A DNA stretch of 64,000 nt from assembly GCF_003384035.1 (NCBI RefSeq), contig NZ_QQAK01000012.1, positions 186,001-250,000 on the forward strand, given 5' to 3'. The notes under the pieces are model-generated. The model ran no database searches, had not been told where the DNA came from, and worked only from the letters and a program-made list of their open reading frames with translations. This DNA comes from Sporosarcina sp. BI001-red (GTDB lineage: Bacteria; Bacillota; Bacilli; Bacillales_A; Planococcaceae). Made by a program: the position numbers and the translations under genes. Shown here in pieces: positions 27,479 to 36,071 of this stretch; the first letter of the stretch is position 1; each line of letters begins with the position of its first letter.

Positions 27479-28462
27479 ATGATTGGTAGAAATGATCCGT
27501 GCCCGTGCGGCAGCGGAAAGAAATATAAGAAGTGCTGTGCAGGTAAAGAAGAACTGACAGTAGAAGTCGTGCAAGCTGAAGAATTGGAACGTGTTTTACA
27601 ATCGTTTTATGATGAATATCCAAAACAAAAAGACTTTGATGATTATCGAAAGTTCGCTATTCAATGGAAACTTCCCCTATCTAAAGCCTATTCGGAAGAA
27701 ATGATCGAGGCTATTGCGCTAGACGAGTTCTTTTTCCATGACCGGACAGATATTTGGGAAGGATTTGTGCGCAAGCAATTGAAGAAGATCGTTCGCCCTT
27801 CCGTTATCAAGGTTCTTGAAAGCTGGTCGGTCCCACAAACACTTCTAGGACAAGTTGTTAAGTCAGAGGACTCTTATTTAACTGTGTATGATCGGTTAAA
27901 TAATCAGACCGTTTTGTTACGCAGAGAGTCTGAGAAACCAGTTCCTGAAGACGTTCATCTTTGGTGCTTTACTTTACCAGATGGAGTGGATGGAGTTCTA
28001 GCAGTCTCGACACTAATCTTTTTCCCAGTCGATCAAAGTTCTGTGTTTGATGAATTTGTGACTGAGTTTAGCAACGTCGATCAAGATTCTGAAACGTACA
28101 TGAAAAACCACTCAGTTACCTTATGGGAAAAGTTATCGGAAAATGGATACAAAGGGGAAGAGTTCACTGATTTTGAACAAGGTGTCCTCGCAAGGATTTC
28201 CTCGTTTTTAGAAGCGAACGATCGCAAATCGGATGAGCTCCTGGAACTGATCGAGGATTATTTAGTAGAGGAACAGCCAAATGCCCGCAAGGATGTCGCG
28301 ATTGCAGCTGGTGCAATCCGTTATGGACAAGAACACGCGTTATTTAAAACCCTTGAGCTCACAGTGAAAGCAATTGCCGATGAATTCGGGGTATCTCCAT
28401 CCTCGCTGAATCGCTATTACAACGGAATCACGGATTACGCAAAATTGAAAACGAACGCATAA
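27479..28462 (+). CDS. SEC-C motif protein
   Basis: Encodes 327 residues. The N-terminus IGRNDPCPCGSGKKYKKCC is a SEC-C zinc-binding motif like that at the end of SecA. The remaining 300 residues are helix-rich with no recognised enzyme motif, ending in a helix-turn-helix-like segment (VKAIADEFGVSPSSLNRYYN). SEC-C is a small metal-binding adaptor module in bacteria, so a protein- or ribosome-binding role is likely (inference). ATG 27479 chosen; in-frame GTG 27470 is an alternative. A strong terminator follows. Confidence 0.8.
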   Translation: MIGRNDPCPCGSGKKYKKCCAGKEELTVEVVQAEELERVLQSFYDEYPKQKDFDDYRKFAIQWKLPLSKAYSEEMIEAIALDEFFFHDRTDIWEGFVRKQLKKIVRPSVIKVLESWSVPQTLLGQVVKSEDSYLTVYDRLNNQTVLLRRESEKPVPEDVHLWCFTLPDGVDGVLAVSTLIFFPVDQSSVFDEFVTEFSNVDQDSETYMKNHSVTLWEKLSENGYKGEEFTDFEQGVLARISSFLEANDRKSDELLELIEDYLVEEQPNARKDVAIAAGAIRYGQEHALFKTLELTVKAIADEFGVSPSSLNRYYNGITDYAKLKTNA

Positions 28463-28471
28463 ACAAATGTA

Positions 28472-28501
28472 CCCCCTGCTCAATTTTGAGCAGGGGGTTT
28501 T
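28472..28501 (+). terminator. Intrinsic terminator of the SEC-C gene
   Basis: CCCCCTGCTCAA pairs perfectly with TTGAGCAGGGGG, then TTTTCGTTT. Confidence 0.93.
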
Positions 28502-28540
28502 CGTTTAAAGACTTTTATTTGTAACTTAATGATTTATTGT

Positions 28541-28860
28541 GAAAGTGATTGTAAACTGTGGGGAGTGATTATAAAACTTGGATGGTGATTGTAAACCTTG
28601 GAAAGTGATCATAAACCTCTGGAAGTGATCATAAATCTTGGGAAGTGCTCATAAAACTTGAAAATTGCTCATAAATCTCTGAAAGTGCTCATAAAACTTG
28701 GAAAGTGATCATAAATCTCTGAAAGTGCTCATAAACCCTGGAAAGCGCTCATAAACCTCTGGAAGTGATCATAAACCTCAAGAAGTGATCATAAAACTCT
28801 GAAAGTGCTCATAAACCTGAAGAAGCGCACATAAACCATAAAAAAACCTCATAAGTTATT
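28541..28860. repeat. Array of 16 tandem 20-bp units, exact period, non-coding
   Basis: Sixteen consecutive 20-base units run without one insertion or deletion. The core GTGMTCATAAA (M is A or C) starts at 28545 and recurs at every twentieth base; the last unit is decayed. The remaining nine positions are A/G-rich before the core and usually CCTTG or CCTCT after it. Early units have GATTGTAAA or GATTATAAA. Because 20 is not a multiple of three and each unit holds ATAA, every frame meets stops, so the array is not coding. It lies between the terminators of two converging genes. Confidence 0.95.
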
Positions 28861-29037
28861 GGAAATCACAACGATGAAGGCAGCTATTGAGTAGTATCAC
28901 GATAAGAATCGGCACTTCAAGAAAACTAATCAAAAGTTTGATACAATCCAGCAAAGTTCAAGGGATTAATTGGTAGCGCTACGCTTTTTTATTGCACAGG
29001 TCATGCTCCACCGTTCAGATCGACTTCATGCACTGCA

Positions 29038-29197
29038 CAAAGCGCTCATAAAATTTGAAAAGTGATCATAAACTATGAAACTCGCTCATAAATCTTGAAA
29101 AGTGATCATATTTCACAAAAAGCGCTCATAAACCAAGAAAAGTGCTCATAAATCACAAAATGTGCTCATAAATCCCTAAAAGTGATCATAACCCAAA
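29038..29197. repeat. Second array of eight 20-bp units, related to the first
   Basis: Eight units with the same core (GYGMTCATAAA; first core at 29042) and again an exact 20-base period. Their A-rich flank (AAAA before the core) differs from the first array, and its phase is shifted by 17 bases. A 177-base spacer (28861-29037) separates the two arrays. It contains the palindrome GTAGCGCTAC (about 28972-28981), followed by CGC and T6, and one decayed 20-base unit at 28921 that keeps the phase of array one. Confidence 0.93.
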
Positions 29198-29220
29198 GTC
29201 ATCAGTCAAGTCCCGAAACA

Positions 29221-29262
29221 AAAAAGCTGCTGGATATCAGTTTTCCTGACATCCAGCAGCTT
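29221..29262 (-). terminator. Terminator of the HAD hydrolase gene
   Basis: AAGCTGCTGGATaTCAG pairs with CTGAcATCCAGCAGCTT. On the minus strand T6 follows the stem. Confidence 0.9.
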
Positions 29263-29269
29263 TTCTTCT

Positions 29270-29962
29270 TCAATATACAGCTTTTGCTTTAACCCTGAAT
29301 TCATCCCAATTACTAATTTCATAAGTTGGTTTGTTTTCTGTTGGATTTTCCAAGCCATTTGGGTTATACCAACACGTGTCAATCCCAAAGTTAACGCCAC
29401 CGCGAATGTCAGAAGTAAGGGAATCCCCTGTCATCAAAACACGGGACTTATCTGTTACCCCAAGACGATCCATTGCCTCTTGGAAAATTTCAGGACGTGG
29501 CTTTTGGAAGCCGGTTTCGTCAGAGGACACAATCGTTTCAAAGCGATTATTCAACGAAGAACAAGCAACTCGAGCAATCTGAGCTTTGATGAAACCATTC
29601 GTTACAATTGCAAGACGTACATCGCCTAAGCTGTCTAACATATCGATGACGCCATCTATTAGATGAGCTTCTTTACCAAGCAATGTTAAATAAGTTTCAG
29701 AGAAGCTTAAAGGATCAAGCTCAATACCGAACTTGTCAAACAATTGACGGAAACGACTTACATTCAATTCTTCCATAGTCGTTGTGCCTTCTTCCAATTG
29801 TCTCCAAAGCACCTTGCAAATGGCATGATATTCTGTTCGATAACTATCGAGTCCCTCTTCGAGACCTGCCTCTATAAATGCACTACGAAATGCAATCCGC
29901 TCGCCCTTATCAAACTCTAAAAGCGTATCGTCTAAGTCGAAAAAGAAAACATCATAATTCAT
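29270..29962 (-). CDS. HAD superfamily hydrolase, YjjG/YfnB type
   Basis: Encodes 230 residues. FFFDLDDTLLEF is HAD motif I with the nucleophile and acid Asp, IVTNGF is motif II, QKPRPEIF holds the motif III Lys, and MTGDSLTSDIRGG is motif IV. A helical cap lies between motifs I and II. The best family fit is the YjjG/YfnB branch, which dephosphorylates nucleoside monophosphates including non-canonical pyrimidines. The start is ATG at 29962 after AGGTGATG; upstream in-frame codons are ignored. Confidence 0.88.
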   Translation of the reverse strand: MNYDVFFFDLDDTLLEFDKGERIAFRSAFIEAGLEEGLDSYRTEYHAICKVLWRQLEEGTTTMEELNVSRFRQLFDKFGIELDPLSFSETYLTLLGKEAHLIDGVIDMLDSLGDVRLAIVTNGFIKAQIARVACSSLNNRFETIVSSDETGFQKPRPEIFQEAMDRLGVTDKSRVLMTGDSLTSDIRGGVNFGIDTCWYNPNGLENPTENKPTYEISNWDEFRVKAKAVY

Positions 29963-30190
29963 CCAATCATCACCTGTCTGCAATTTTAGTTTTAGAAAGT
30001 ATAGCACTCATGACTGTTTTAAAACAAGCTTTCAAATTTTTGATGTACATTCTCATTAAAATTCAAGGCACGATAGAGAGGTAACTGAAATTCTGTTTTT
30101 ATCATAAGAAATAAATCATTTATTCGTTTAAGTTTCGAGCGGAAGGGTATCACAAAAAGAGAAGCAGATCATGAGGAGGTCGAAGCGATA

Positions 30191-30982
30191 ATGACAGTAA
30201 ACGAAGAACTTCAAACTCTGAAAGATTACCATTGTGAAAACAGGTGTGTACTAAGTGTGTATTTGAATACCAACCCAGCTGATCCCGATCAGCAGAAAGG
30301 TGCTTGGAAGATCCATTTGAAATCTGGGTTAAAACGCCTAGAGGAATACTTAGAAGCTTCGAATGACAAAGAACTTGCAGCATTTAAAAAAGCGAAAGCT
30401 AGAGTGACAGAAGAAATTGAAAAAAATCAAAATGACTTAAAAAAGGGTGTCATACTTTTTGCAGCGGACGATCCTGATCTATGGTCTGTCCACTATGTTC
30501 AGATTGCAGTGAAGACGAGCTTCCATTGGGAGGATCATCCTGTAATCGAAGAACTTCAATATATGTTGAAAGCGTATCCTAATTCAGGAATCATCATGCC
30601 AAGTATAGGGAATGTGCGGATCCTAGATACTGCGATGGGCTACGTAGCTGATGATTTAGTCTATTATTTCGACTCAGGTTTAGACGTGTGGCGGGAACAA
30701 AAAGGCATGAACCCCTCAGGTAACCGAGGGACAGGCGGTAGCCACGTTGATGACTTGGATCAGCGCCTAAAAGAAAACTTAGAACGCTTCTATAAATCCA
30801 TGGCCTCTGATATAGATAAGATGAAAAAAGATCGTCATTGGGACGAGATCCACGTGATTGGTGAAGCAGAGTCTTCTCAATCGTTCGCTTCAGCGATGAA
30901 TCAGAAACCTAAAAGTGTAACACATAAAAATTTAAACAACTCGACTCCAGATAAAGTGCTACATGAAGTCTTTGAAAAATAA
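30191..30982 (+). CDS. VLRF1-type bacterial eRF1-like protein (baeRF family)
   Basis: Encodes 263 residues. VLSVYLNTNPADPDQQKGAWKIHL at the start, KGVILFAADD in the middle and a C-terminal RNase H-like segment fit the VLRF1/bacterial archaeo-eukaryotic release-factor-like group. Homologues release peptides from stalled ribosomes or are predicted to do so. No GGQ-like triplet is present; the central RGTGGSHVDDLDQRLKEN region is in the expected place. GAGGAGG precedes ATG 30191. Monocistronic with its own terminator. Exact activity inferred. Confidence 0.78.
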   Translation: MTVNEELQTLKDYHCENRCVLSVYLNTNPADPDQQKGAWKIHLKSGLKRLEEYLEASNDKELAAFKKAKARVTEEIEKNQNDLKKGVILFAADDPDLWSVHYVQIAVKTSFHWEDHPVIEELQYMLKAYPNSGIIMPSIGNVRILDTAMGYVADDLVYYFDSGLDVWREQKGMNPSGNRGTGGSHVDDLDQRLKENLERFYKSMASDIDKMKKDRHWDEIHVIGEAESSQSFASAMNQKPKSVTHKNLNNSTPDKVLHEVFEK

Positions 30983-30996
30983 ATAATTCTGCTAAG

Positions 30997-31024
30997 CCGT
31001 CCCTTTTATGAGGGGCGGTTTTTT
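30997..31024 (+). terminator. Terminator of the eRF1-like gene
   Basis: CCGTCCC pairs with GGGGCGG (one wobble), then T6. Confidence 0.87.
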
Positions 31025-31101
31025 CTCAATATATTGACAAATCGCATTCTGTGTCAAACTGTGGTAGGATTTATAACAAAACTAGATAGGACGTGACATT
31101 G

Positions 31102-31476
31102 ATGATTTCTATTACTATTCCTGAAATTGATGTAAAAATTGAACAACGACTTCAAAAAGTATCTGCAAATATCGTTCCGATCAAACCAATATGCGGATTT
31201 GTGGACTTGCACGAAATTCCCCGTGACAAAGGCGGAATCATTTTATTCTACAACAAACAAGATGAATTGTTGTTTGTCGGAAAAGCACGTAAGCTACGTC
31301 CCCGCGTAAAAAAACATTTGGAAGATAACGTATCTCCATTAAAACCACATCGCGATGAAGTGAACAAAATTGCTGTAATCTCTGTGGAAGATGCTATGGA
31401 ACGTGAAATTTACGAAACGTACATCATTAATACGATGGAAGCTAAATACAATACAGACAAAGTCTTTTTCGAGTAA
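31102..31476 (+). CDS. GIY-YIG domain protein (UvrC N-terminal-like)
   Basis: Encodes 124 residues. GGIILFYNKQDELLFVGKARKLRPRVKKHLE corresponds to the GIY-YIG core (GI-L-Y at the first tyrosine position, F replacing Y in the second half, and the conserved Arg on the helix). The YE of EREIYETYIIN supplies the acidic residue. It resembles single-domain nucleases annotated as nucleotide excision repair endonucleases in Bacillales. ATG 31102 is chosen among ATG, TTG and GTG in the same frame. The next gene follows after 20 bases. Confidence 0.75.
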   Translation: MISITIPEIDVKIEQRLQKVSANIVPIKPICGFVDLHEIPRDKGGIILFYNKQDELLFVGKARKLRPRVKKHLEDNVSPLKPHRDEVNKIAVISVEDAMEREIYETYIINTMEAKYNTDKVFFE

Positions 31477-31496
31477 GTCAAAAGGAGGCGAGCACT

Positions 31497-32741
31497 TTGG
31501 ACAAACGAATTGAAGCTGTGCTAGAAGAATTAAAAAAAACGCTGGGTCTTCAGCAATTTGTTCTTCATACACACTCACTTTCACAAGAAGTGTCTGCATT
31601 TGGCGGATTTGACATCTTGCTAACTGCAGACTGGCTTCCGCCTGCAACTGCTACCCCCGAGGACGATGACATGCTTCCAGATGGGACGGTTTCAACTAGA
31701 TACTCTCTGCGTTTTCAGCAATTGCTTTTTGCCGTAACACAAGGGGAGCGCTCTTTTGCTGATTCTGTCGCTTCAAGTGAAGAGCAGTTCATTCAATGGA
31801 TGGAGCAACAAACAGGATTCCGCGGTGGAGAAGATTTTGTTCTAACCAATCGCCACGAAAATGGAATCGAAGGTGCTAGTGTACATAACAATATTCCTAT
31901 ACATACGGACGGATTCCTAGAGATCGAATGGGATAGTCTTGGTCGAATCATGACGTGTCACCTGCCAATTATTGCATCTAATCAGTTTGAGGAAGGACCT
32001 TTTACTCTTACCCTCGAAGCGATTGAACCACTTGTAAGGCAGCAACTCACGCCAATTCGATTGCCAATTGAAGATGAAGCCCGATTTGCAGATTACTACG
32101 CAATCGATGAGGTGTTCATCGCTCAAGATGGAACTATTTTACCTTATTTCACTGAAGAACAGTCAGCCAGGTTTCCTCGGACTGTTTTACAATGGGCATC
32201 GACTTCAAAACGACAATTTGAAAGACAGGCGATTCAACCATTTGGAACTGAACTAACTGCTGAAGAAGCATTTACTGTTCTCAACCAACCTTTTAGTGGA
32301 GTAACAGACGAAGATCTTCAAGGCTGTATTCAATCTACGACATCGTTTTTGTCTTCCGTGCTTCCAAAAGAATCAGGCGAATGGGAACTTTATCGGATTA
32401 TGCGGCGACCGGGAATTATTGAAGTCGTATGTCGTAAATTAGGCGAAACCGCGGGTCCACTTCGAAGAAAGCTTTTAATCCTGCTGAATAAAGATACATA
32501 TGAAGTGATGAATTTCATGGATTCAAGTGATATGTCACAACTTTTCGAAGGATTCACACAACCTCTCACCGAAGCGGTTTCTCAGGTAGAAGCTTTTGAA
32601 ATAATGGTTTCGTCGATTACAATCGATCCGAAGTATGTGTTCCATCAAGCATCCGGGACATACAAACTTAGCGGATTGTTGGATTCTGAGGATTGTGTAG
32701 ATGCTGTGACAGGTGAACTGAAACAACTAAATGATTTGTAA
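31497..32741 (+). CDS. Conserved hypothetical cytoplasmic protein
   Basis: Encodes 414 residues with no signal peptide or membrane segment. It looks like several alpha/beta repeats of about 120 residues. The segment YYAIDEVFIAQDGTILPYF is a candidate for a recurring strand pattern, but no family was recognised. TTG start at 31497 after AAAGGAGGCG. It sits 20 bases behind the GIY-YIG gene and 32 bases before the symporter gene, so it is probably in one transcript with both. Confidence 0.7.
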   Translation: MDKRIEAVLEELKKTLGLQQFVLHTHSLSQEVSAFGGFDILLTADWLPPATATPEDDDMLPDGTVSTRYSLRFQQLLFAVTQGERSFADSVASSEEQFIQWMEQQTGFRGGEDFVLTNRHENGIEGASVHNNIPIHTDGFLEIEWDSLGRIMTCHLPIIASNQFEEGPFTLTLEAIEPLVRQQLTPIRLPIEDEARFADYYAIDEVFIAQDGTILPYFTEEQSARFPRTVLQWASTSKRQFERQAIQPFGTELTAEEAFTVLNQPFSGVTDEDLQGCIQSTTSFLSSVLPKESGEWELYRIMRRPGIIEVVCRKLGETAGPLRRKLLILLNKDTYEVMNFMDSSDMSQLFEGFTQPLTEAVSQVEAFEIMVSSITIDPKYVFHQASGTYKLSGLLDSEDCVDAVTGELKQLNDL

Positions 32742-32773
32742 ACTTTTTGGTTTGCTTGAAACGGGGTTTGGAA

Positions 32774-34096
32774 ATGAGAGAACGGGAACAATGGACATCT
32801 AAAATTGGATTTATATTAGCAGCAGCCGGAAGCGCAATTGGTCTGGGTGCTATTTGGAAATTCCCTTATATGGCGGGCATGAACGGTGGAAGCGTTTTTG
32901 TGTTGTTATTCATAGTGAGTACACTGCTAATCGGATTGCCGATTTTACTGGCCGAATTCGTCATCGGTAGACGGGGTCAGGCAGACGTCGTCACGTCACT
33001 TACGAAGTTGTCTAAAGGCAAGAACTGGAACTGGGTCGGATGGATGGGTCTTGTTGCATCTTTCATCATTTTATCGTTTTATAGCGTTGTTGGCGGGTGG
33101 ATCTTATCATATCTCATTCGTTCATTGACCGGGGGACTTTCTGGTGCCAACTTTGGTGGATTATTTAATGACATTATTGCAGATCCAACGGAAGTGCTCA
33201 TCGCACAAGCTGCGTTTCTTGCGATTACCGTTTGGATTGTCCAAAGTGGAATTAGAGGGGGAATTGAGCGTGCAAGTCGCTGGATGATGCCGTTGCTATT
33301 CATCTTTTTCATCTTGCTTGCGGTCCGTTCTTTGACCCTGGACGGTGCAATGGAAGGAATTCGCTTCTTATTCGTACCAGACTGGAGCTACTTGACACCA
33401 AAAACGGTTCTCTTAGCTCTAGGTCAAGCATTTTTCTCACTAAGTGTTGGTGTAACAGCGATGATGACGTATGCTTCGTACTTACAAAAAGAGGAGCGAC
33501 TCGGTCAATCCGCTCTTAATGTGTCGATATTAAATATCGTCATTTCTTTGCTCGCAGGTATCGTTATTTTCCCAGCTGTATTTGCGCTTGGTCAATCGCC
33601 AACTGAAGGACCTGGACTTATTTTTGTTGTTCTCCCAGCAATTTTCAATGAAATCCCATTCGGTGGATTTTTCTTGATTGTGTTCTTCATTCTCATGCTG
33701 TTTGCGACATTGACATCTGCTATTGCGATGCTTGAAATTGTTGTTTCTACTGGAATTCGAAAAAAACACGATCGCCGCAAACGAGCAGCTTGGATATTTG
33801 GTGGACTGATTTTCTTAGTTGGAATCCCTAGTGCCTTATCGTTTGGCGTTCTTGGAGATATTGAAATCTTTGGCGGCTCTATATTTGACTTCGCTGACCT
33901 ACTCACAAGCCGAATTGCCATGCCACTCGGCGCACTAGCGGTCTCCATCTTCGCAGGATATGTGCTTAGCCAGAAAGACACTTCGGATGAGTTAGATATG
34001 AATCCAACTCTCCATAAATTATGGAAAGCATTAGTTCGATATATAGTTCCAGCTGCCATTGTCATCATTTTTGTGACTTGGGTGGTTGGATTGTAA
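32774..34096 (+). CDS. Sodium:neurotransmitter symporter (NSS) family transporter, YocR/YhdH type
   Basis: Encodes 440 residues with 11-12 transmembrane helices. The first helix carries AAAGSAIGLGAIWKFPYM, the NSS signature around the Na+ and substrate sites (LeuT fold). FILSFYSVVGGW in helix 3 and FFSLSVG in helix 6 also fit. The bacterial branch imports amino acids with sodium; the substrate is not evident. ATG 32774 is used with a weak GGGG site. A clean terminator follows. Confidence 0.9.
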   Translation: MREREQWTSKIGFILAAAGSAIGLGAIWKFPYMAGMNGGSVFVLLFIVSTLLIGLPILLAEFVIGRRGQADVVTSLTKLSKGKNWNWVGWMGLVASFIILSFYSVVGGWILSYLIRSLTGGLSGANFGGLFNDIIADPTEVLIAQAAFLAITVWIVQSGIRGGIERASRWMMPLLFIFFILLAVRSLTLDGAMEGIRFLFVPDWSYLTPKTVLLALGQAFFSLSVGVTAMMTYASYLQKEERLGQSALNVSILNIVISLLAGIVIFPAVFALGQSPTEGPGLIFVVLPAIFNEIPFGGFFLIVFFILMLFATLTSAIAMLEIVVSTGIRKKHDRRKRAAWIFGGLIFLVGIPSALSFGVLGDIEIFGGSIFDFADLLTSRIAMPLGALAVSIFAGYVLSQKDTSDELDMNPTLHKLWKALVRYIVPAAIVIIFVTWVVGL

Positions 34097-34101
34097 ATAA
34101 A

Positions 34102-34134
34102 AAGTCATGTGCTGATTAGGCACATGACTTTTTT
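34102..34134 (+). terminator. Intrinsic terminator of the NSS gene
   Basis: AAGTCATGTGC pairs with GCACATGACTT, T6 follows. Confidence 0.93.
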
Positions 34135-34242
34135 AAAATATAAATTACAGAAAATTGAAACCCATCCTGCGATAATACGTATAATTACTAAAGAAACCGT
34201 TTTCATAAGTAATTCATACATAAATAGGAGAGAGGGATTGTG

Positions 34243-34884
34243 ATGAGGGGGCGATTAACTACAAAGAATTTCGGATTAGTTACTGCAACGATTCTAGTTT
34301 GTATGATTTCTGTAGGATGCACACAAGGATCTGCAACTGAAAAGATAGAGACTGTTTCTGCACCTAAAACTGAAACAGCCGCCGTTTCAAACACGGAAAA
34401 AGAGATCAAAATCATAGAAGCGGTGTTGCAAGAAGAATTGAATGGTCCTGATGAGTTGTATATACAATTGTCAGAAGCAGCTATGGGAGGAACAGAACTA
34501 GATAGTGTGAAGCAAAAAGAAAATGAAATGAAACTAGAGAGTTATATGAAAGAGAAGTTTTTACCCTATTACACGGAAGAAGGCTTAAAACGAGCACGGG
34601 GCACAAATATGTTGTATCAGTACCAATCCCAATTCGAACCTGACTCTGAAAGTGCAATTAAACTGATAGATTCAGAAGTGAAGCAGAGCGAAATTGATAC
34701 CGCAAGTAATCAGTATCATGTGAAGGCTACCGTTGAGTACACCTCACCAGATGAAGAACCTTCTCTTCATGAGTTAGAAGGAAAGGTAATCTTTTCTACT
34801 AAAGAAGGTAAAATTGGGGTCATACAATTTGGACAGATGGATTCCTCTCTTTCAAAAAAAATACGGAATTGGTCAGAGGAATAA
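34243..34884 (+). CDS. Predicted lipoprotein of unknown function
   Basis: Encodes 213 residues. A signal ending in SVGC is a plausible lipobox. Thr/Ala/Glu-rich residues follow (about 25-50), then a mostly helical N-terminal half and a beta-rich C-terminal half (YHVKATVEYTS ... GKVIFSTKEGKIG), which recalls the NTF2-like/DUF4829-type secreted proteins of Bacillales. AGGAGAGAGGG precedes ATG 34243, with a GTG one codon earlier. Converges with the next gene across a shared terminator. Confidence 0.72.
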   Translation: MRGRLTTKNFGLVTATILVCMISVGCTQGSATEKIETVSAPKTETAAVSNTEKEIKIIEAVLQEELNGPDELYIQLSEAAMGGTELDSVKQKENEMKLESYMKEKFLPYYTEEGLKRARGTNMLYQYQSQFEPDSESAIKLIDSEVKQSEIDTASNQYHVKATVEYTSPDEEPSLHELEGKVIFSTKEGKIGVIQFGQMDSSLSKKIRNWSEE

Positions 34885-34917
34885 AACACGTCAAAGTACA
34901 AAGAGAATGAACAAATT

Positions 34918-34964
34918 AAATGGAATGCCAGCGATCTATTAGATAGTTCGCCGGCATTCCATTT
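34918..34964. terminator. Bidirectional terminator
   Basis: AAATGGAATGCC and the following GCGA pair with TCGC and GGCATTCCATTT (one mismatch), with T5 after and A-rich sequence before. Confidence 0.9.
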
Positions 34965-34965
34965 T

Positions 34966-35487
34966 TCATACCGATTTTTCTGCTTGTCTCTCCCAAACAA
35001 CAGCGATTTTCTCAAGAAGTTCGTTAAGCGGGATAGCCAAATTATTAACTGGGATGTTAACTTGAGAAGCAAGAAGATATTTATTAGCCTTATTTGCCAT
35101 CCTTTTTGTAGTGTCCGTCCGATTTATAATTAGATCGGGGTCAAATGTATAGATTGCTAAAAATGGCTGTCCCGATTCTTCTATCATCCCAATATTTGCG
35201 ATGTCATCCCAGTTTACCAGACCAGCGCCGATATAACTTGAATTATCGGTAATGCCCTCGTTAGATACAATAAGTGCAGGTTGATGAATAATAACTCTTT
35301 TAATATAAAAGATGGAACTAAAACCACAAACCAGAAATAGCCCAATTCCTATAAGCCCTATATAGATAGGAGCCTCTCCGACGATTAAAAGTAATGTTAG
35401 AAATAATCCAAATGCGGATGTCAAAATACATACGATACCAAATCCTAACATTCTTCCTCTTTTAGGAAATACCACTAATTCTTCCAT
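34966..35487 (-). CDS. Small membrane protein, STM3941-family-like
   Basis: Encodes 173 residues. Two hydrophobic segments (about 20-42 and 48-68) precede a PH-like beta domain: IVSNEGITDNSSYIGAGLVNWDDIANIGM followed by an AIYTFDPDLII strand. This two-helix-plus-PH layout resembles the STM3941 family, whose members are of unknown function. ATG at 35487 is chosen; the ribosome site is GAAAGAGAG. Ends in the shared terminator. Confidence 0.65.
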   Translation of the reverse strand: MEELVVFPKRGRMLGFGIVCILTSAFGLFLTLLLIVGEAPIYIGLIGIGLFLVCGFSSIFYIKRVIIHQPALIVSNEGITDNSSYIGAGLVNWDDIANIGMIEESGQPFLAIYTFDPDLIINRTDTTKRMANKANKYLLASQVNIPVNNLAIPLNELLEKIAVVWERQAEKSV

Positions 35488-35624
35488 AGACTCAACTCTC
35501 TTTCTATTTTTAAAGTCTACCATTCCAAAAACTAGTTGTACAAAAAGGAGTGTGAAAATTTCAGTTTAACCAACATAGAACTATTAACATGAATTATACT
35601 TTATGTACTAGAGGAGGAGGGAGT

Positions 35625-36030
35625 ATGGTGAGTAAACTATTGTCATTCTACTCGTTTTTAGTTACAGTAAAAGTAAAAAACCTTTATTAAAGCGTTTAAA
35701 AAAGAGGATTGTGATAAGCAAATCACAAAAGTTAAAGTTAGGGATCGTCAGATGGATTACAACCACTATCCCTTAATCAAGGAGCAGCTCATTTAAATTT
35801 TCGGGGTATCGAGTGACAGGACTCTAAGAGAAGTCAAAGGAGCACCTATGATGAGCTGCGAAATCGAAATGTATGATGATACTGACAGGGAAGAGAAGAT
35901 GACTGCTTTTGCATTCTGAAATAATCATATTCTTCAGATGATTGATGGAAAATTCCGTGAAATTTCCAGTCTCGATTTCCTATGAGAAGCAATCCGGAAA
36001 GAACTATATAGCGTTGAAGTGATAGAATAA
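35625..36030 (+). pseudogene. Decayed gene for a small secreted or lipoprotein-like protein
   Basis: GAGGAGGAGGG precedes ATG 35625, but that frame closes after 21 codons. From about 35690 another frame continues to TAA at 36028-36030 with three in-frame stops (TAA, TGA, TGA) yet protein-like text throughout, including ITKVKVRDRQMDYNHYP, EIEMYDDTDREEKMTAF and MIDGKFREISSLDFL. One frameshift and three nonsense changes explain it. The ancestor resembled short Bacillales lipoproteins with a charged beta-rich body. Confidence 0.7.
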
Positions 36031-36071
36031 AGACAACTAGCCGGGGCAAGATAGAATCAGGGGGAAAACAA

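Noticed and set aside
28541-29197. CRISPR array
   Set aside because: The units are contiguous and 20 bases long with no unique spacers, and no cas genes are in the window.
28541-29197. Coding repeat protein
   Set aside because: Period 20 shifts the frame each unit and every unit contains a stop in one frame, so no frame remains open.
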